DNA of 9,010 bases from an uncultured Prevotellaceae bacterium (lineage in GTDB: Bacteria > Bacteroidota > Bacteroidia > Bacteroidales > Bacteroidaceae), in the NCBI GenBank assembly GCA_946407325.1, contig CAMJNN010000047.1, positions 1 through 9,010 on the forward strand. Reading direction: 5' to 3'. Of the stretch, positions 1 to 7,174 are shown one piece after another; position 1 is the stretch's first letter, and each line of letters begins with the position of its first letter. Under the pieces are notes generated by a model that was not told where the DNA came from, made no database searches, and worked only from the letters and a program-made list of their open reading frames with translations. A program made the translations under genes and the position numbers.

Positions 1-219
1 ATGCGTGCTGAGTTCGGTATGGAAGGTCACCGCTGGTTCGACATCGCTCGTTGGGGTGAGGCTGCTAAGGTGCTGAATGATTACCGTGCATTCGAAGGTC
101 AGTTCTTCCCAGGCAAGTTTGGTAACGTTTACAATGAGAACTGGGTAACATTCCCAATTCCTGTAACTACCATTCAGGCTGCTATGGGTCGTATCGTACA
201 GACCGAGAACTGGAAGTAA
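1..219 (+). CDS. RagB/SusD family outer-membrane nutrient-binding lipoprotein, C-terminal fragment
   Basis: Only the last 72 residues are present; the reading frame is already open at base 1 and the ATG there is an internal methionine. The segment EFGMEGHRWFDIARWG matches the conserved SusD C-terminal signature (xELxxEGxRxxDLxRWG), and the tail with TFPIP followed by QTENW fits the usual SusD ending (FPIPxxEI...QNPGW). SusD proteins are surface lipoproteins that bind glycans or other nutrients and sit over a SusC-type TonB-dependent transporter, normally encoded just upstream; that partner would lie outside the window. Codon use is strongly biased: 6 of 7 Gly are GGT, 6 of 7 Ala are GCT and 4 of 5 Arg are CGT, unlike the mixed codons of the downstream genes, which suggests high expression. 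The substrate cannot be told from this fragment. Confidence 0.93.
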   Translation: MRAEFGMEGHRWFDIARWGEAAKVLNDYRAFEGQFFPGKFGNVYNENWVTFPIPVTTIQAAMGRIVQTENWK

Positions 220-253
220 TCAAAAGAACTTTATATAAGTTTCTTTAACCAAT

Positions 254-286
254 GGAGGGGCAAGCCATCAGCTTGCCCCTTCTTTT
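254..286 (+). terminator. Rho-independent terminator after the susD-like gene
   Basis: A perfect 10-bp inverted repeat (256-265 AGGGGCAAGC with 271-280 GCTTGCCCCT) flanks a 5-nt loop (CATCA). It extends by a G-U and a G-C pair to 254/282 and is followed directly by TTTT (283-286). It lies 35 bases after the susD-like stop codon and before the next promoter, so it should isolate the upstream transport operon from the membrane-protein gene. Confidence 0.93.
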
Positions 287-330
287 ATGCATATTATTCA
301 TCGAGACCTTTATAAAATATCGCCTTAGTG

Positions 331-361
331 TTGGAGAAAATCGTCTCATGTATTATTTTTG
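331..361 (+). promoter_or_regulatory. Bacteroidetes-type promoter for the membrane protein/haem-propeller operon
   Basis: TATTTTTG at 354-361 matches the Bacteroidetes -7 consensus TAnnTTTG exactly. A TTG at 331-333 (within TGTTGG) lies 20 bases upstream, in the expected -33 spacing. Transcription would start a few bases after 361, giving a leader of about 20 nt before the ATG at 386. The assignment rests on consensus and spacing only. Confidence 0.75.
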
Positions 362-385
362 CAAACAAAAGTAACGACAGTAAAT

Positions 386-2149
386 ATGAAGTCAAAACTG
401 CTCACATTATCTGCTATCTTGGCAGTGATGGCTATTGTAGGTATCTATCTGCAGCAGTCACAGGCAGCACTATTCCAATACAGGGAACAGCAACAGATAT
501 TTCTGATGGATGCCGACTACGTAGCCGGATGGTTGAAACAAATAGGAGGCTTCGCTACCGTGGCAGCACAATACCTCGTACAATTCTTTGCCAACACATG
601 GGCAGGAGCCGTTGTTTCCTCCTTCCTCATTACACTGACAGGATGCTTTCTGTGGCTCGTCGTGCGGCACATCAACACACAGATAATCTGGGTGCCTTTC
701 GCCATCTTCCCAGCTTTCCTCCAGATGGTTTACCTGCTCGACATGGGTTACCACTATGAAGGACTTATTGCCTGGCTGCTATTTGCCATCTTCCTCTACC
801 TCTATCAATGGATAGCAGGTAGGGCAAGTCTTGTACTCAGAACGCTCATCGGCATAGTTATTACCTTGCTGCTGTTTGTGTATGTAGGTAGCATTGCTAC
901 CTTGTTTGCCATTTGTGCCTGCATCTATGATTTGCTTTGTAACCCACGAAAGAGTTGGGTGTCACTGGTCTACCTGGCTGTTTGCTTCCTATCAGCTGCT
1001 GTAACGGTGACTCAAGGCAAGGTGGTTGGTTTTGACTATGCCTTGTGGACAAGAGGATACTATGAATACCATATAGAGCTGGGATTATGGCAGTCGCTCG
1101 CATGGATAAATGTTCCCATCATCATGCTCATTGCAGGTATGGTCAAGCATATTAACCTGAAGCCTGTTCAGCAAGCTGTGGTCTGCTTGGCAGTGTTGCT
1201 CTTGGGTGGTTACTTCATCTACTTTGAATCAGAGCGCAACACCAACAAAGATTTCCGCACATTGGCAGAGCTGATGAATGCCATCAACCACGAAAACTGG
1301 GACGAGATTATTACCTACCCCAACTTGAATACAGGCAACTACCTGCACCTGAACTGTCTGAACCTTGCCCTATCGCATAAAGGCACGACCATGAACGACC
1401 TTTTCCGTATTCCCCAAAAGGGCGCACAGAGTTTGTTGGCCGGTTATCAAGCCTATAATGATGTCAACGTGCTGTTCAGTCATATCTATTACCATACAGG
1501 CATTATCAGCGAGTCATTATGCTTGTCGTTCGGTACCATGATAGCCACTCCCAATGGCAACCCCAGTATGTTGAAACTATTGGTGAAGGAGCGCCTTATC
1601 TTGGGTGATTATGATATAGCCGAGAAATACATAACCCGTTTGGAACGCACTCATTCCTATCGTGATTGGGCCACCAGCATGCGCCGATTCCTGTATAACG
1701 ATGCTGCCGTTGAGCAAGATCCCGAATTAGGCGTAAAACGTCGTGATCTGCCTGTTGACGACCATCGGTTTGTGGTGGTGGATGGAGTAATGGCCGACCT
1801 GATGAAAGTTATCGGTACCAATGCCCAACAGACCTCGGCATGGGAATATGCCTTGGCCATGCTGATGTTGGAGAAGAATATGGCTGGCATCAAGCAAATC
1901 GTGGAGTTGCCAGGCTTTAGTCCTGATATTTGGAACGGCACCCTGCCCCCATTAGTGCAGGAAGCGATTGTAACCTATGCTGAGAACGATGCCGATTATT
2001 GTACGGCACACGGCGTGACCCCTGAAACCATGCAACGCTTCCAGACCTTCCGCGACTTGGCGTTAGATGCCCGTCGTAACAACAGAAACCAACAGACGGC
2101 CTTAGCCCAGTTCAGGGGTTCATTCTGGTATTTTTATATGTTCACTTAA
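386..2149 (+). CDS. Polytopic membrane protein with helical repeat-like C-terminal half (DUF6057-like), function unknown
   Basis: The product has 587 residues. The N-terminal half has about eight or nine hydrophobic segments: near residues 5-22, 74-94, 101-118, 127-143, 150-184 (probably two), 191-208, 236-252 and 263-280. The rest (about 281-587) is soluble and mostly helical, with TPR-like stretches such as KERLILGDYDIAEKYITRLE (401-420), and ends in an aromatic tail, FWYFYMF. Size and architecture resemble the Bacteroidetes family DUF6057; this is from memory, not a search. I know of no assigned function. The ATG at 386 is preferred to an in-frame TTG at 359 because that codon lies inside the promoter -7 box. 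No strong ribosome-binding site is seen, as is usual in Bacteroidetes. The haem-motif lipoprotein gene follows after 11 bases, so the two are almost certainly cotranscribed and may act together in the envelope. Which side of the membrane holds the soluble half is not resolved. Confidence 0.82.
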   Translation: MKSKLLTLSAILAVMAIVGIYLQQSQAALFQYREQQQIFLMDADYVAGWLKQIGGFATVAAQYLVQFFANTWAGAVVSSFLITLTGCFLWLVVRHINTQIIWVPFAIFPAFLQMVYLLDMGYHYEGLIAWLLFAIFLYLYQWIAGRASLVLRTLIGIVITLLLFVYVGSIATLFAICACIYDLLCNPRKSWVSLVYLAVCFLSAAVTVTQGKVVGFDYALWTRGYYEYHIELGLWQSLAWINVPIIMLIAGMVKHINLKPVQQAVVCLAVLLLGGYFIYFESERNTNKDFRTLAELMNAINHENWDEIITYPNLNTGNYLHLNCLNLALSHKGTTMNDLFRIPQKGAQSLLAGYQAYNDVNVLFSHIYYHTGIISESLCLSFGTMIATPNGNPSMLKLLVKERLILGDYDIAEKYITRLERTHSYRDWATSMRRFLYNDAAVEQDPELGVKRRDLPVDDHRFVVVDGVMADLMKVIGTNAQQTSAWEYALAMLMLEKNMAGIKQIVELPGFSPDIWNGTLPPLVQEAIVTYAENDADYCTAHGVTPETMQRFQTFRDLALDARRNNRNQQTALAQFRGSFWYFYMFT

Positions 2150-2160
2150 ACAAATCTACT

Positions 2161-3633
2161 ATGCGTACTATACACACACTCTGCACATTGGCCATCGGTC
2201 TGTTAGCTGCCGCTTGTAGCCACAGCGTTGTCATTACCAGTAAGGTAGATACCCCTATCAGCATCTTCCCTGACTACGATGGCGTTACCGTGCCCGTGAA
2301 CATTGCCCCACTGAACTTCTCCGTCATGGATACTGCTGGAGACTATGCCCTTATCATTAAAGGGGACAACACCGAGAAGACCATCCACGCCAAAGATGGC
2401 TCATTCGACATTCCGGTAAAAGCATGGCATAGTATATTGGAAACTAATAAAGATGCTGACATCACTTTTACAGTAGCCAAGCGTGGTGATGAAGGATGGA
2501 GTGCCTACCAAGACATCACCATCCATGTGTCGAGCGAAGCAATAGACCCCTACCTCACTTACCGTCTCATTCCTCCTTACGAGCAATGGAACCGCATGGG
2601 CATCTACCAACGCGACCTGGAGAGCTTTGAGGAGAGTCCGATATTCGAGAACAAACAAACCGACTATGGTTGTGTGAATTGTCACACGTATGTAGCCCGC
2701 AACCCTGAGAAGATGATCTTCCACAGTCGTGCCAAGGCAGCTGGTACCGCCTATATCAACAATGGTTTGGTTACCAAGCTCAATACCAAGACTCCAGAAA
2801 CAGCAGGAAACATGCAGTATCCTTTCTGGCACCCTGATGGCAAGTACATCGTGGCTTCCGTCAATTCCACTTGGCAAAGCTACTACTACCATTCGCAGGA
2901 CCGTGTAGAAGTTTATGATACCCAGTCGGATGTATTGGTCTATGATATGGATAAGCTGGAAGTCTTCACCAACGACCAGCTCTGCTCTCCCGATGCTTGG
3001 GAAACCTTCCCCACCTTCTCGCCCGATGGCAAGAGTCTGTATTATTGCACAGCCGAGGCAATAGACAGCGTAGAGCATCATATTGACGAACTGAGATACA
3101 GTCTGTGCCGTGTAGATTTCGATGCCGAGAAAGGCCAGATAGGCACGAAGGTAGATACACTCTTCAACGCCAATACCACTTGCATGAGCGTTTCCCATCC
3201 GCGCATTTCGCCCGATGGCCGTTGGATGGTGGTTTGCCTGACGGAATATGGTAATTTCCCTATCAACCATAAGGATGCTGACCTCTATATCATCGACCTG
3301 CAAACGGGTAAGACAACCCCTTTAGAAGGGGCCAACAGCGAACGCGCCGAAGGCTATCACACCTGGAGCGGCGATTCTCATTGGATGGTGTTTAGCAGTC
3401 GCAGGGTCGATGGCTATTACTCACGTCCATACATTGTCTATATCGACGAACAGGGTAAGGCCAGCAAGCCCTTCTTGCTGCCCCAGCGTCGTCCGTATAA
3501 ATTCTACAAAGATCAGATGATGAGCTATAACTTTCCCGAATTGGTATCATCTAAGGTCAAGGTGAACCAGCGCAAGGTGGCGCTGACCTTAAAGAACAGT
3601 GCGGGCGAAAACATGAAATACGTCAATCCATAG
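2161..3633 (+). CDS. Lipoprotein with CxxCH haem-binding motif and PD40/TolB-like beta-propeller
   Basis: The product has 490 residues. A short signal peptide ends in a lipobox (LLAAAC) with the acylated Cys at 19. The following residues (SHSVV) have no acidic run, so there is no obvious Bacteroidetes surface-export signal and the protein probably faces the periplasm. Residues about 30-125 look like a beta-sandwich domain. A single CVNCH motif (171-175) fits covalent c-type haem attachment; Met185, His188 or a more distant residue could be the second iron ligand. A propeller follows, with PD40-type blades at FWHPDGKYIVAS (222-233), TFSPDGKSLYYC (285-296), RISPDGRWMVVC (348-359) and a degenerate one near TWSGDSHWMVFSS (401-413). 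TolB-like propellers usually bind proteins or ligands, so a haem-sensing or electron-transfer scaffold is possible, but no substrate can be named. It is the second gene of the unit begun at 386, and its 3' end overlaps the convergent asparaginase gene by 11 bases. Confidence 0.85.
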   Translation: MRTIHTLCTLAIGLLAAACSHSVVITSKVDTPISIFPDYDGVTVPVNIAPLNFSVMDTAGDYALIIKGDNTEKTIHAKDGSFDIPVKAWHSILETNKDADITFTVAKRGDEGWSAYQDITIHVSSEAIDPYLTYRLIPPYEQWNRMGIYQRDLESFEESPIFENKQTDYGCVNCHTYVARNPEKMIFHSRAKAAGTAYINNGLVTKLNTKTPETAGNMQYPFWHPDGKYIVASVNSTWQSYYYHSQDRVEVYDTQSDVLVYDMDKLEVFTNDQLCSPDAWETFPTFSPDGKSLYYCTAEAIDSVEHHIDELRYSLCRVDFDAEKGQIGTKVDTLFNANTTCMSVSHPRISPDGRWMVVCLTEYGNFPINHKDADLYIIDLQTGKTTPLEGANSERAEGYHTWSGDSHWMVFSSRRVDGYYSRPYIVYIDEQGKASKPFLLPQRRPYKFYKDQMMSYNFPELVSSKVKVNQRKVALTLKNSAGENMKYVNP

Positions 3634-4669
3634 AAATCTCGCCCACTAACGAGTGCATCATTTCCTGACGCACCTCCTCTACCGACAGACCTTGTCCGAA
3701 GAGGAACATCAACTTGGTGAGGGCTGCTTCGGTGGTGATGTCATAACCGCTCAGCACCCCAGCCGACTTCAGCTGGTAACCTGTTTCGTAGCGGTCCATA
3801 TCCACCATACCCGACTTACACTGGGTGACATTCACAATCACCACCCCACGCTTGGAAGCTTCCGTCAGACAATCCACCAACCAGCCCTTGCGAGGCGCGT
3901 TGCCGCTGCCATAGGTTTCCAGTACCACACCCTTCAGGCCTTCGATGGATAATACAGAGCGTACCACCATTTCCTGTATGCCAGGAAACAGCTTCAGTAT
4001 CGCCACATTGGTATTCATTTCGGTATATACCTCCAGCGGCATTACCTCACGGTCATAATGAATCGCATTCTGGTTATAGCGTATGTGGATGCCCACCGTT
4101 GCCAAGTCGGGGTAGTTATAAGAACGGAAAGCGTTGAAATCTTCAGCATTCAGTTTAGTGGTACGGTTGCCGCGCATGAGCTTGTTCTCGAAATACACGC
4201 ACACCTCCTGCACCATCGGCTTGCCGTCAGGTCGGTGGGCTGCAGCAATCTCGAGGCTGGTCAGCAGGTTTTCCTTTCCATCGGTGCGGATAACACCTAT
4301 CGGCAACTGCGAACCAGTAAGGATGACAGGCTTCGACAAACCATGCAGCATGAAGCTCAACGCAGAGGCGGTGAAGGCCATCGTGTCAGTGCCGTGCAGC
4401 ACCACAAAGCCCGTATATTTGTCATAGTTTTTCTGTATAATGTCCACCAACATACGCCACGCCTTGGCATCCATATCCGACGAATCCATGGGATGGTCGA
4501 ACTGGCAGCTATCGATATTGAAACTGAACTTCTGTAACTCTGGCACATGCTTCTTGAGTTGCTCGAAACTGAAATTCTCCAGCGCACCCGTCACGGGATT
4601 CTCAATCATGCCTATGGTACCACCAGTATAGACCAGCAAAATAGAAGTCGTATCAGTGTTAGTCTTCAT
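3623..4669 (-). CDS. ansA: Type I (cytoplasmic) L-asparaginase
   Basis: This enzyme hydrolyses L-asparagine to L-aspartate and ammonia. From the chosen start it has 348 residues, close to E. coli AnsA (about 338). Both catalytic signatures are present: YTGGTIGM (14-21, nucleophilic Thr18) and HGTDTM (92-97, the Thr94-Asp95 pair). ENKLMRGNRTTK (161-172) and ETYGSGNAP (251-259) are typical of the type I branch. There is no signal peptide, so it acts in the cytoplasm. Another ATG lies three codons upstream (4678), but AAAAGG (minus strand, 4684-4679) abuts that ATG and is spaced 9 nt from the one at 4669, so 4669 is preferred. The gene is divergent from thrA across about 72 bases and convergent with the propeller lipoprotein gene. 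Its product, aspartate, is the substrate of ThrA, so the arrangement may be metabolically meaningful. A glutaminase side activity cannot be judged from sequence. Confidence 0.95.
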   Translation of the reverse strand: MKTNTDTTSILLVYTGGTIGMIENPVTGALENFSFEQLKKHVPELQKFSFNIDSCQFDHPMDSSDMDAKAWRMLVDIIQKNYDKYTGFVVLHGTDTMAFTASALSFMLHGLSKPVILTGSQLPIGVIRTDGKENLLTSLEIAAAHRPDGKPMVQEVCVYFENKLMRGNRTTKLNAEDFNAFRSYNYPDLATVGIHIRYNQNAIHYDREVMPLEVYTEMNTNVAILKLFPGIQEMVVRSVLSIEGLKGVVLETYGSGNAPRKGWLVDCLTEASKRGVVIVNVTQCKSGMVDMDRYETGYQLKSAGVLSGYDITTEAALTKLMFLFGQGLSVEEVRQEMMHSLVGEISMD

Positions 4670-4678
4670 AATTATCAT

Positions 4679-4684
4679 CCTTTT
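4679..4684 (-). promoter_or_regulatory. Ribosome-binding site that decides the ansA start
   Basis: Read on the minus strand the bases are AAAAGG, continuing into A at 4678, which gives an AAGGA-like Shine-Dalgarno core. The spacing is 9 nt to the ATG at 4669 and 0 nt to the ATG at 4678, so the inner ATG is favoured. A Shine-Dalgarno site of this quality stands out in a window where most starts lack one. Confidence 0.6.
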
Positions 4685-4717
4685 GGCTGCGAATATACAA
4701 AAAAAATAGTAACTTTG
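4682..4717 (+). promoter_or_regulatory. Probable Bacteroidetes-type promoter of the threonine operon
   Basis: TAACTTTG at 4710-4717 matches the -7 consensus TAnnTTTG exactly. The nearest -33-like element, TTTG at 4682-4685, is spaced 24 bases away, a few more than usual, so the upstream box is uncertain. Initiation just after 4717 would give a leader of roughly 20 nt before the thrA ATG at 4742. That is too short for a threonine leader peptide and attenuator. An 8-base A-tract (4699-4706) lies between the two boxes. No equally good promoter is visible for the divergent ansA gene. Confidence 0.6.
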
Positions 4718-4741
4718 CCACCATATTTAAACAATAAGCAG

Positions 4742-7174
4742 ATGAAAGTATTAAAATTCGGTGGTTCATCCGTAGGAACCACGAAAGGTATCAGGAATGT
4801 AAAACAGATAGTTAGCAGCCAGAAAGGGCAAGTCATCGTGGTGGTCTCAGCACTGGGTGGTGTGACCGACCAGCTGATTAAGACAGCCCAGATGGCTTCG
4901 GAAGGCAACAAGGCTTACGAAGACGAACTGGCTCAGCTGACCAACAGACATTACGACCTGATAAACGACAATATAGCCACAGGCAACAAACGCAACGAAC
5001 TACAAACCAAGGTAGAGCAGTTGTTGGGCGAACTGCGCGACATCTTCCAGGGCATCTACCTCATCAAAGACCTGAGCAGAAAGACCAACGACACCATACT
5101 TAGTTACGGCGAACGCCTATCCAGTCTGATTGTGGCTGAGATGACCGGTGCCGTATGGAAAGACTCACGCGAATTTATTAAGACCGAGCGCAAGCAAGGT
5201 AAGCATATCCTACATGCCGAACTGACCAACAAACTGTTGAAGGAGCAGTTCGCCGACCTCCCCCAGCTGACACTGATTCCTGGTTTCATTGCCACCGACA
5301 AGAACACGGGTGAGGTAACCAACTTAGGCAGAGGCGGTAGCGATTATACCGCTGCTATCGTGGCCGCAGCATTGAATGCTGAGAGCCTGGAGATATGGAC
5401 GGATGTTGACGGTTTCATGACGGCCGACCCACGAGTTATCCACAGCGCCTATACCATCAGCAGCCTGACCTACGTAGAAGCTACCGAATTGTGTAACTTC
5501 GGTGCCAAGGTAGTGTATCCCCCTACCATCTGGCCAGTCTATCACAAGAACATACCTATCTTAATCAAGAATACATTCAACCCCGAGGCACAAGGCACCG
5601 TGATCCGTCAAGGAACAGCCAACGGATCGGGCAAGGCCATCAAGGGTATCAGCAGTATCGACGACACCTGCCTTATCACCGTACAAGGCTTGGGCATGGT
5701 GGGTGTGATTGGTGTGAACCGTCGCATCTTCAGTACGCTGGCCGAACACGGCATCAGTGTGTTCATGGTGAGTCAGGCATCCAGTGAGAACTCCACCTCT
5801 ATCGGTGTACGTACAGCCGATGCTGTAACGGCTTGCGAGGTACTGGACAAGGAGTTCAGCAAGGAGATTGAGCTGGGTGAGATGTTCCCTATGAAGGCCG
5901 AATATGGCTTGGCTACCGTAGCTATCGTGGGTGAGAACATGAAGCATACTCCAGGTATCGCAGGTAAGCTGTTTGGTGCGTTGGGACGCAGTGGTATCAG
6001 TGTCATCGCTTGTGCACAAGGTGCCAGCGAGACCAACATCTCCTTCGTTGTCAACAAGAAGCTGCTGCGTAAGTCGCTGAACGTGATTCACGACTCTTTC
6101 TTCCTGTCGGAATACCAGGTACTGAACCTCTTCATCTGCGGCATTGGTACAGTAGGCCACAGTCTTATCACCCAGATCGAGAGTCAGCGTGAGAAGTTGA
6201 TGCGTGAGAACGGCTTGCAGTTGAACGTTGTAGGCATAGCCAACAGCAAGAAAGGCTTGTTTACGCGCGAAGGCATCGACCTGAAGGATTACAAAAACGA
6301 GTTGTTGGAAAAGGGCAAGGACTGTGACCTGAAAGTACTGCTGGACGAGGTGACAGGCATGAACATCTTCAATGCCGTGTTCGTGGATTGTACTGCCAAC
6401 AGTGGCGTAGCATCCATCTACGAGCAATTGTTGCAGCACAACATCTCGGTAGTGGCAGCCAATAAGATTGCGGCCTCATCACCCTACGAGAACTATATGA
6501 AACTGAAGCATACAGCCCACCAGCGTGGTGTGAAGTTCCTCTTCGAGACTAACGTAGGTGCTGGCTTGCCCATCATCAACACCATCAACGACCTTATCCA
6601 CAGTGGCGACAAGATACTGAAGATTGAGGCCGTGCTGAGTGGCACGCTCAACTATATCTTCAACGCACTGAGTGCCGAGACCACCATGAGCAAGGCCATT
6701 GCCGAAGCCAAGCAGAAAGGCTTCTCAGAACCCGACCCACGCATCGACCTCAGTGGTAAGGATGTTATCAGGAAACTGGTCATCTTGGGCCGTGAGGCAG
6801 GCTATCGCCTGGAACAGGAAGATGTGGAGAAGCATCTGTTCATCCCCGACCAGCTGATGGATGGCTCATTGGATGATTTCTGGAAGCTGATTCCCGAATT
6901 GGATGCCGACTTCGAGGCACGCCGTCAGAAGTTGGCCGAGCAAGGCAAGCGTTGGCGTTTTGTAGCCCGCTTATCGGAGGGCAAGGCCTCTGTAGGCTTG
7001 GAGGAGGTGGCCAGCAACCATCCGTTCTACGGCTTGGAAAGCAGCAACAACATTATCCTACTCACCACTGAGCGCTACCACGAATATCCTATGATGATCC
7101 AAGGCTATGGTGCTGGCGCCAGCGTAACGGCAGCTGGTGTGTTTGCCGACATCATGTCAATTGCTAACGTATAA
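4742..7174 (+). CDS. thrA: Bifunctional aspartokinase/homoserine dehydrogenase
   Basis: The product has 810 residues (E. coli ThrA has 820) and catalyses the first and third steps from aspartate to threonine. The N-terminal kinase domain has KFGGSS (5-10), SYGERLS (121-127) and the nucleotide-site motif NLGRGGSDYTA (194-204). A tandem ACT regulatory region spans about 310-455 (QGLGMVGVIGV; SSENSTSIGV at 348-357; QGASETNISFVV at 426-437), consistent with threonine feedback. The C-terminal dehydrogenase has a Rossmann start at ICGIGTVG (465-472), FETNVGAGLP (601-610), LSGTLNYIF (632-640), EPDPRIDLSG (663-672) followed by Asp674 and Lys678, and GYGAGASVTAAGVFAD (788-803). Glu663, Asp674 and Lys678 align with the catalytic Glu, Asp and Lys of yeast homoserine dehydrogenase, so both activities look intact. 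The frame stays open back to 4547, but the ATG at 4742 gives the canonical MKVLKFGGSS start and follows the promoter. The stop overlaps the next start by one base (TAATG), suggesting translational coupling. Confidence 0.97.
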   Translation: MKVLKFGGSSVGTTKGIRNVKQIVSSQKGQVIVVVSALGGVTDQLIKTAQMASEGNKAYEDELAQLTNRHYDLINDNIATGNKRNELQTKVEQLLGELRDIFQGIYLIKDLSRKTNDTILSYGERLSSLIVAEMTGAVWKDSREFIKTERKQGKHILHAELTNKLLKEQFADLPQLTLIPGFIATDKNTGEVTNLGRGGSDYTAAIVAAALNAESLEIWTDVDGFMTADPRVIHSAYTISSLTYVEATELCNFGAKVVYPPTIWPVYHKNIPILIKNTFNPEAQGTVIRQGTANGSGKAIKGISSIDDTCLITVQGLGMVGVIGVNRRIFSTLAEHGISVFMVSQASSENSTSIGVRTADAVTACEVLDKEFSKEIELGEMFPMKAEYGLATVAIVGENMKHTPGIAGKLFGALGRSGISVIACAQGASETNISFVVNKKLLRKSLNVIHDSFFLSEYQVLNLFICGIGTVGHSLITQIESQREKLMRENGLQLNVVGIANSKKGLFTREGIDLKDYKNELLEKGKDCDLKVLLDEVTGMNIFNAVFVDCTANSGVASIYEQLLQHNISVVAANKIAASSPYENYMKLKHTAHQRGVKFLFETNVGAGLPIINTINDLIHSGDKILKIEAVLSGTLNYIFNALSAETTMSKAIAEAKQKGFSEPDPRIDLSGKDVIRKLVILGREAGYRLEQEDVEKHLFIPDQLMDGSLDDFWKLIPELDADFEARRQKLAEQGKRWRFVARLSEGKASVGLEEVASNHPFYGLESSNNIILLTTERYHEYPMMIQGYGAGASVTAAGVFADIMSIANV

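Noticed and set aside
328..759. Alternative 143-codon plus-strand frame overlapping the membrane-protein gene
   Set aside because: It overlaps clear transmembrane coding sequence in another frame, begins upstream of the predicted transcription start, and has a low-complexity, motif-free translation.
2401..3303. Long open frame (300 codons) on the minus strand inside the propeller lipoprotein gene
   Set aside because: The plus strand encodes a signal peptide, haem motif and PD40 blades; the antisense translation has no recognisable domain and no promoter or ribosome-binding site.
3603..3644. Possible terminator hairpin at the convergent junction (GGGCGA with TCGCCC)
   Set aside because: The stem is only 6 bp with a 30-nt loop, has no T-run on either strand and lies inside coding sequence; a chance match is likely.
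4690..4697. TATATTCG on the minus strand as a -7 box for ansA
   Set aside because: It differs from TAnnTTTG at one of the fixed positions and has no TTTG-like element at the right distance, so it is too weak to list as a promoter.
4547..4741. Upstream in-frame extension of thrA by 65 codons
   Set aside because: It would lie opposite the ansA N-terminus and upstream of the promoter, and the family start MKVLKFGGSS is at 4742.
5561..6439. Long open frame (292 codons) on the minus strand inside thrA
   Set aside because: It lies wholly opposite a well-conserved bifunctional enzyme and its translation is rich in His, Gln and Thr with no recognisable motif; it is a by-product of thrA codon use.
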